From positions 571,460 to 635,459 of the forward strand of contig CH002904.1 of assembly GCA_000149265.1 (NCBI GenBank): DNA of 64,000 nucleotides, read 5' to 3'. The translations under genes were made by a program, and so were the position numbers. Below are positions 54,496-64,000 of the stretch, piece after piece (the first letter of the stretch is position 1; every line of letters starts with the position of its first letter). The DNA comes from Ciona savignyi. Lineage: Eukaryota; Chordata; Ascidiacea; Phlebobranchia; Cionidae. A model generated the notes under the pieces. It was not told the origin of the DNA. It did no database searches and saw only the letters and a list, made by a program, of their open reading frames with translations.

Positions 54496-56492
54496 TTTCT
54501 CAACCTTTCAGTAGTGCGTGCAGAAAATCGGTTATCCTAGGTTAGAAACTGCGTGACAAGAAGAGGAAGTGGCTTCACTGCGTACGATGATTACAGCTTA
54601 TGACGGCAGGACATAACTAAAAACACCTACATTGCAAAATATTAAGCAGGAAGTAGGTAACATACCGTGCGACTACACATATATTTTTTAATCTGGAGTT
54701 GTTAATCAACGTGATGATTAAGATAAGTGTGAAAACGAGATATTGTGGTTTTTAAACCCATGAGTGGAACAACAACGAACGTTACGTAATATTATGTAAT
54801 AACATTATTGTAATGGAAACCGCAATTTTTGTTACCAAATAAACCATTTGATCAATTAACGTCCGGTTGCACCTTAACGCTCCAAGTACGGCTATTTAAA
54901 ATATAAAACGGTTTATCTTAGTAAAACCTTCGCAATAACTAATGGGTCCTCGAGTTATCCATCCAAATCATGTTCTGTGGAAGCTGTATATTGCTGTTGG
55001 TTAACACAATGATCACGAGGGATTTTGAATGATGATATACGGCGTCATCAAATGATGTAAGAAGCTGTCTTATATGGAATCAATAGCTTTGAAATCGCAG
55101 GATATCAGCTATCAAATAATATCTGCACCAAAACTTCGAAAAATAAGCTTCTTTCTCGCATGTCTGCTGGGAACTATATCCTGTAAAGACTTATCCTCAA
55201 TTGGTAACTTAATATTCAATATTAGCGACAAACTCTCAGAGATTTATCTTGTTTTAGTTGGTCCATTAAAGTAGAGTAAACACTGGATTAAGTTGGTTTA
55301 AGTTTCTCGGTGTTTTACGGAAATCGGTTAAAGATAGGTATGGGTCGCCACATTTTTTCGTAATTAAATTCTCTGTCGATTTAAGGTTGGTTTTGAGTGT
55401 CCAACTGCGTTATAAATGTGATAATAGTGTATGATATATGTGTTAAGTTATTTTAAATTTTGGTCGATTGCCGCACAGTGGGAAGTTTTGCGAATTCATT
55501 TTGTACTTCTACAAGTTTCTTTAAAATCTGGAATAAATACTGTTTTTCAACACGTAATATCGGATATTAATGTACAAAAATCCCAATAAACCGTCTATTT
55601 TTCACATAATTTGATCTAACGGGAATTCCCCTGTAAAATGAGTTTACCAAATAACCAGAAGGTCGGTTAGTAATACCAAAAAGTTTAACCGAATTGGATA
55701 AACACTTGCCGACTGGACTTAATAAGCTAGGATATCTAACCTTTCAAGGATCGACGTAGAAGCTACTAATGAGTTTTTCGGCCAATACTTCGGTTCAAAC
55801 AATCGAGGAAAAAGTTTACACAAACATGTAACACAATTATCGCTCCGGTAGTCCGATTGTAAACTAACCAGTGATAATGCCCGTTTCGTTGACCAGCCCA
55901 CGAGGAAAAACAATAGTACTTCATCCCTAGCCGCTGCTAATAATACTACACATGATGAACTGGTGTACGTACAGCAATCATACAAAATACGAAAACTCTG
56001 TTTTAATATACTTAAACGGGTTCAGAGAAAACAATAGAAATTTTATTTTATAAATAAATGTGGAAGAAAATGAAGAAAAGATTGAAAAAAACTGATAGAT
56101 ATCATTGTAAATCTTTTATCAGATCAATATTAGTCACTCAGGAAAAAATGTTACGTAATTATCTAACAGAATAAGACACCGTTTCATGTGTTACAGCTTT
56201 CAAAAGGCATATTTCTAGGTGTCCAAATTAGTGCCTTACATTCATTTTTAATACGATTGTTTTGTAGATTTTAAGTTTACTAACGGAAAAAAACAACTGC
56301 TTTAGTATAAAGCTAAAAATTTGTAAATTCAGGTTAGAATATATAATTTATATGTTGTACATTCACACCCTGATAAAGGCAAAAATAGCTATTGAAGTGT
56401 TGGAAGTTCCACAAAAAAAAATAATACGTGCATGCAATACGGAGGCAGTTTACGACTGCAAGCATGTTAGGCCGGCCGGACTCGGGTGACAG
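54496..56492. other. Intergenic region upstream of the lectin-like gene
   Basis: About 2 kb with no convincing gene. It may hold a missing signal-peptide exon of the lectin-like gene and its promoter, but I could not find an exon with a credible signal sequence and donor. Confidence 0.35.
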
Positions 56493-61616
<5,124 letters not shown>

Positions 61617-63421
61617 TTTTAGTTGTAACTTTTACAATGACACTTGTTTAATATACCGACGGTATTTAAAAGTTAAGGTAACTGAAACGATAGCAGTGAT
61701 TACAGGATTCTACTCTTGTTTAAATGTTATGCTTAAAGTTAAACAATCTAAATATCCTGAATTATGCCTGTTAATTCAAAACACAACAAACTTGATGTCC
61801 ATCTCGCTTAACTGTCAGTTTATTGTATTGTAAAGTTTCAAAGAAACAAATCACTTTTACCGCTGATTCAGAGGTTGAAAAACAATCGTGGAAATGTACA
61901 GAATTCAGAATTCTAGATGACGCTAAAAAAATTACAACAGTGTTTTCAATGACCCCGACCAGTTTTGGAGTTTAAATCCGTTTTTTTAATTATGTAATTG
62001 AACATACAATGTGCATCCAGTAAACTTGGTTTGCAAATTTACTACTTTAATTTAATTATAATTTTGTGATCTTGGCAATTGATATAGGTTCATTACCGGA
62101 GTTTCATTTAAGAATCTATTTATATATTAGCATCTAACTCATGTTAAGGTTCACTCTAATTTACATTAGGCGGTTCAGATTCAGTTCTGGATTCGGGAAA
62201 ATAAAGTGCTAAACCGGTTTACGTTTTAACCGTATAGTTTTCCCAGCCACATAAAAGTTTGAAGAAAATTATGCAGACAAAATTGGAAATTGGTTTTGCC
62301 GAAAGTAATTACTGATTAAAAACACATGTAAAACCTCGCTTATATTACACACAGTTGTACAGTAGGCTATATGAGATAGAAACCTGCCATCCCCCGTTCC
62401 GTTCTACCCTAAGCAGGTCTTAATCCATTTTACTCTCCTACAAGACCACGGCAAATTGCCTACACAGAGATTATTTTGTTGAGCCTCACACACAACCAAA
62501 ATAGTGATTGGAGATTGACGCAACTACAAGAAGATTAAGTAAGGTCGTTTGGCCGAATGGTTCACACGACCGATAAATATACCGATTAAAACGGTCTAGT
62601 GACAAGCCCATTATGGGTTCGAAAAACTCAGCCTTTAAAAATTTTAACTTGTGCAGGGTAAAGTTCTAGGACAGCTATCGATTACAAAACTAACTTAATG
62701 TATGAAGCCAACCGGCATACCGTTGATTTGTTTCACTTTAGCTGGTTTGCGAGCGTGTGTTTGAACCCTGCCATCGGAAGTTACAAAAGAATGGAAGCGT
62801 TTATATTATACAAAGTTGATTCTTGTAAAATCCCGGTAACTGGTGACTGGTTAGTAGTTTTTGATTGCATAACCATATGACACACGTATATTAAAATAAT
62901 TTGGGTACAATATGTTTAACCGTGCTTGACCAAACGAATTATTGTTAGCAAATTTATGCCAATTTTCTACGAAAGATCGTGAATATTTATCTTTTCGCAC
63001 AAATATATGTTTGCGAAAAACGCTTTTACGCCACGTAAGACTATATCATGTAATTTTAACCAAATTGAAAACATAGTAATAGTATATAACAAATTCACAA
63101 CAAATGAATTTGATCGATATTTTGTACAGAGATTTACCGTTTAACAAAATTACGTACTTCAAGTCAGGAAATTGCGAAGAAAAAGGCGAATGTTTTCTTC
63201 GTAAAGATTCGCCATAACGGTTCATTCAGTCTACACTGGTGGGCTTGTTGGCCGGTGGTTATTCTTGTAAATAGTCTAATGCGGACATTATGTTGCAGCT
63301 GCAGTTGGCCGGCCATTTTATTATCTTTGTAGTCTATGAGTTATCGGTAAAAAGTTTTCTTTATAAAGAACTTTTAACAAATGTTTTCTCTCCATAATAC
63401 AGTTTAGATTTACATTAAATA
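61617..63421. other. Divergent promoter region between BTBD10-like and PDCL genes
   Basis: 1.8 kb between two divergent start codons. Near the PDCL side are two adjacent 10-bp palindromes (TGCAGCTGCA at 63294-63303, TGGCCGGCCA at 63306-63315) followed by a YY1-like GGCCATTTTA, and an inverted repeat GGCGAAT/ATTCGCC at 63184-63213. A tRNA-like SINE head lies at about 62536-62625. No gene is seen. Confidence 0.45.
62536..62625 (+). repeat. tRNA-like SINE head
   Basis: TTTGGCCGAATGGTTCACACG resembles the A-box of Leu/Ser-type tRNAs, and GGGTTCGAAAAACTC about 60 bp later resembles a B-box. Cloverleaf stems are not intact, so it is a SINE remnant rather than a tRNA gene. Confidence 0.4.
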
Positions 63422-63808
63422 ATGTCTCTTTCACTTGACGACAAATTGCTTGGCGAAAAAGTGCAGAACTATTGCAGCTCCTCAGAAGATGAAGACACCC
63501 CAGCACCTACCTCTAATGTGAAACGCCCGGTTAGTCGAGCCTCTTCAAAAGGGGTAGTACAAACAGGACCTAAAGGAGTGATTGAAGATTGGCGTAACTA
63601 CAAAAAACTTGAGTTTGAAAAGAAAGAAGAAGATGAAACTAAGCGTAAAGAAATTCTACAGAAGCACTCGCTTACATGTGATCCAAATGCGAAAGGTTAT
63701 GATTCTGATGACGAAGACAAGGAATTTATGGACTGGTATAACAAGAAGAGAATAGTGGAATTGCAAAGTAAATTCGCATCAAAATGGGCAGGCATCACAT
63801 TCGGCAAG
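63422..63808 (+). CDS. PDCL-like: Phosducin-like protein, first exon (gene continues beyond the window)
   Basis: 129 residues up to a donor at GGCAAG|GTAATG. The start MSLSLDDKLLGEKVQNYCSS followed by the acidic SSEDED, and the block TGPKGVIEDWRNYKKLE, match phosducin-like protein (PDCL/PhLP1); the GPKGV-DWR motif is the helix-1 contact with G-beta-gamma. Then comes a charged helical segment ending near DEDKEFMDWYNKKRI. The thioredoxin-like domain must lie in later exons outside the window. PhLP1 works with the CCT chaperonin to assemble G-beta-gamma dimers in the cytosol. An acceptor-like ATAATACAG lies about 20 bases before the ATG. Confidence 0.9.
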
Positions 63809-64000
63809 GTAATGATTATTTGCTGGTGGTATAGGGTTACTCAGTCTTGCAAACTGCTATATAATTTTGTGTTTTTTATGCACTTTGAAAAGTGATTTAA
63901 ACCAGTTTTGATTTTTCACGGCATACACCTGTGACCAGTAGTACTGCTTGTTGTATACATAAAATTTGTACTGTGCCGTATCCACTAGTGGGAATGAGAA

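Noticed and set aside
55719-55985. Minus-strand frame with hydrophobic stretches as a signal-peptide exon of the lectin-like gene
   Set aside because: Hydrophobic segments are interrupted by Asp/Arg and lie too far from the N-terminus; no suitable donor phase could be shown.

Overview
This is a eukaryotic, AT-rich, intron-rich window, most likely from a tunicate of the Ciona type. No coding sequence is reported from memory of a specific assembly. The inference rests on chordate-type genes (an FXR-like nuclear receptor, ARHGAP18/28/40, BTBD10/KCTD20, LRRC74, PDCL), compact spacing (seven protein genes and two tRNAs in 64 kb), introns mostly of 0.1-1 kb with GT..AG borders, and splice-acceptor motifs lying only a few bases before several start codons, as expected in animals that use spliced-leader trans-splicing. 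Almost all genes are split into short exons, so the exon models given here were assembled by hand from splice sites, reading phase and family similarity.

Layout. 1-4661: no gene seen; candidate regulatory sequence (two CRE sites, an NRF1/ZNF143-like promoter block near 3.9 kb). 4662-7892 (+): putative 5' UTR exon and a 454-residue aquaporin/MIP channel of the Big brain type with a long Gln-rich tail. 11961-25680 (+): an 18-exon RhoGAP of the ARHGAP18/28/40 family, interrupted by a 100-N assembly gap in or after its first coding exon. 25681-30456: intergenic. 30457-37488 (+): a nine-exon FXR/NR1H-type nuclear receptor with a long, Cys-containing N-terminal domain. 37902-38417: a pogo/Tigger-like MITE. 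39129-48027 (-): a 12-exon LRRC74-type protein (leucine-rich repeats plus two EF-hands). 49052-49200 (+): initiator tRNA-Met and tRNA-His only 5 bp apart. 50186-52527 (+): a seven-exon coiled-coil protein I cannot name. 53632-54495 (-): a C-type-lectin-like transmembrane receptor with a tyrosine-rich tail. 56493-61616 (-): BTBD10/KCTD20. 63422 to the window end (+): the first exon of a phosducin-like protein (PDCL).

These genes are not one pathway; this is an ordinary housekeeping and signalling neighbourhood. The notable material is mostly between or around exons. There are two copies of an apparently uncharacterised MITE family with 9-10 bp target duplications and telomere-like TAACCC interiors, several copies of a tRNA-headed SINE family, and a tandem tRNA pair that looks co-transcribed. 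There is also a start-stop uORF lying across a splice donor, a likely intronic poly(A) site that would remove the GAP domain, and a lectin receptor whose tail carries four YxxV/I motifs.
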